Assembly (NCBI GenBank): GCA_946539765.1
Contig: CAMNHO010000030.1
Span: 1-14,130, forward strand
Reading direction: 5' to 3'
DNA: 14,130 nt
Source of the DNA: UBA4312 sp002394635
Lineage (GTDB): Bacteria > Bacillota_I > Bacilli_A > Erysipelotrichales > Erysipelotrichaceae
Positions 14,057 through 14,130 of the stretch are shown one piece after another. Under the pieces are notes generated by a model. The model did not search any database. It was not told the DNA's origin and worked only from the letters and a program-made list of their open reading frames with translations. Numbering within the stretch: position 1 is the first letter of the stretch; each line of letters starts with the position of its first letter. The position numbers and the translations under genes are program-made.

Positions 14057-14130
14057 GCAGGTGTAGTTCAATGGTAGAACTTCAGCCTTCCAAGCTGACT
14101 ACGTGAGTTCGATTCTCATCACCTGCTCCA
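14057..14130 (+). tRNA. tRNA-Gly (anticodon UCC), second copy
   Basis: 74 bases, identical to 13681-13754, with acceptor GCAGGTG/CACCTGC, loop CTTCCAA and encoded CCA. The window stops on its final A, so whether the tRNA array continues cannot be seen. Confidence 0.97.

Overview
The window reads as one long, single-strand accessory operon of an anaerobic, low-to-mid GC Bacillota (Firmicutes), followed by a tRNA cluster. Support for that placement is strong AGGAGG-type ribosome binding sites, lipoproteins with standard lipoboxes, mostly ATGA or short-gap gene junctions, CCA ends encoded in all eight tRNA genes, and a tRNA set (Val, Thr, Lys, Gly, Tyr, Gln) typical of Firmicutes arrays. A gut or oral Erysipelotrichia or Clostridia-like host is my guess only; no taxonomic marker gene is present.

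Region 1 (1-6029) is an iron-uptake locus with the gene order of the Campylobacter jejuni p19 cluster: the C-terminal part of an FTR1-type iron permease, a P19/Tp34-family metal-binding lipoprotein, a polytopic membrane protein with a C-terminal cysteine-rich DUF2318 domain, two FtsX/MacB-type permeases and one ABC ATPase. A rho-independent-terminator-like hairpin lies directly after the p19 gene, so p19 may be expressed above the genes behind it.

Region 2 (6046-9850) is redox machinery. It holds an FMN-binding lipoprotein gene broken by a one-base deletion, with a perfect flavinylation motif (DAISGAT) in the displaced frame, and a small membrane-anchored protein I cannot identify. It ends with a fumarate-reductase-like set: a four-histidine cytochrome b membrane subunit, a flavoprotein with Gln in place of the covalent-FAD His, and an iron-sulfur subunit with three cluster motifs.

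Region 3 (9847-13350) is a second ABC unit (one FtsX-type permease plus ATPase), then a CcdA-type thiol transporter, a membrane-anchored TlpA-type thioredoxin and a small Met/His/Cys-rich membrane protein resembling DUF4418. Four-base ATGA overlaps or single-base junctions link most genes from 9152 to 12381.

A plausible joint role is that P19 and FTR1 capture and import iron, while the DUF2318 protein, flavin lipoprotein, fumarate-reductase-like complex and thiol relay move electrons at the outer face of the membrane, and the ABC units export or maintain a component. The P19/FTR1/DUF2318/ABC core is known from other bacteria; the coupling to the fumarate-reductase-like set is inference from position.

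Region 4 (13351-14130) has eight tRNA genes in two modules, Val-Tyr-Gln-Gly and Val-Thr-Lys-Gly. Each is preceded by an extended -10 promoter, and both begin with tRNA-Val(UAC) and end with tRNA-Gly(UCC). The window ends exactly at the CCA of the last tRNA-Gly.
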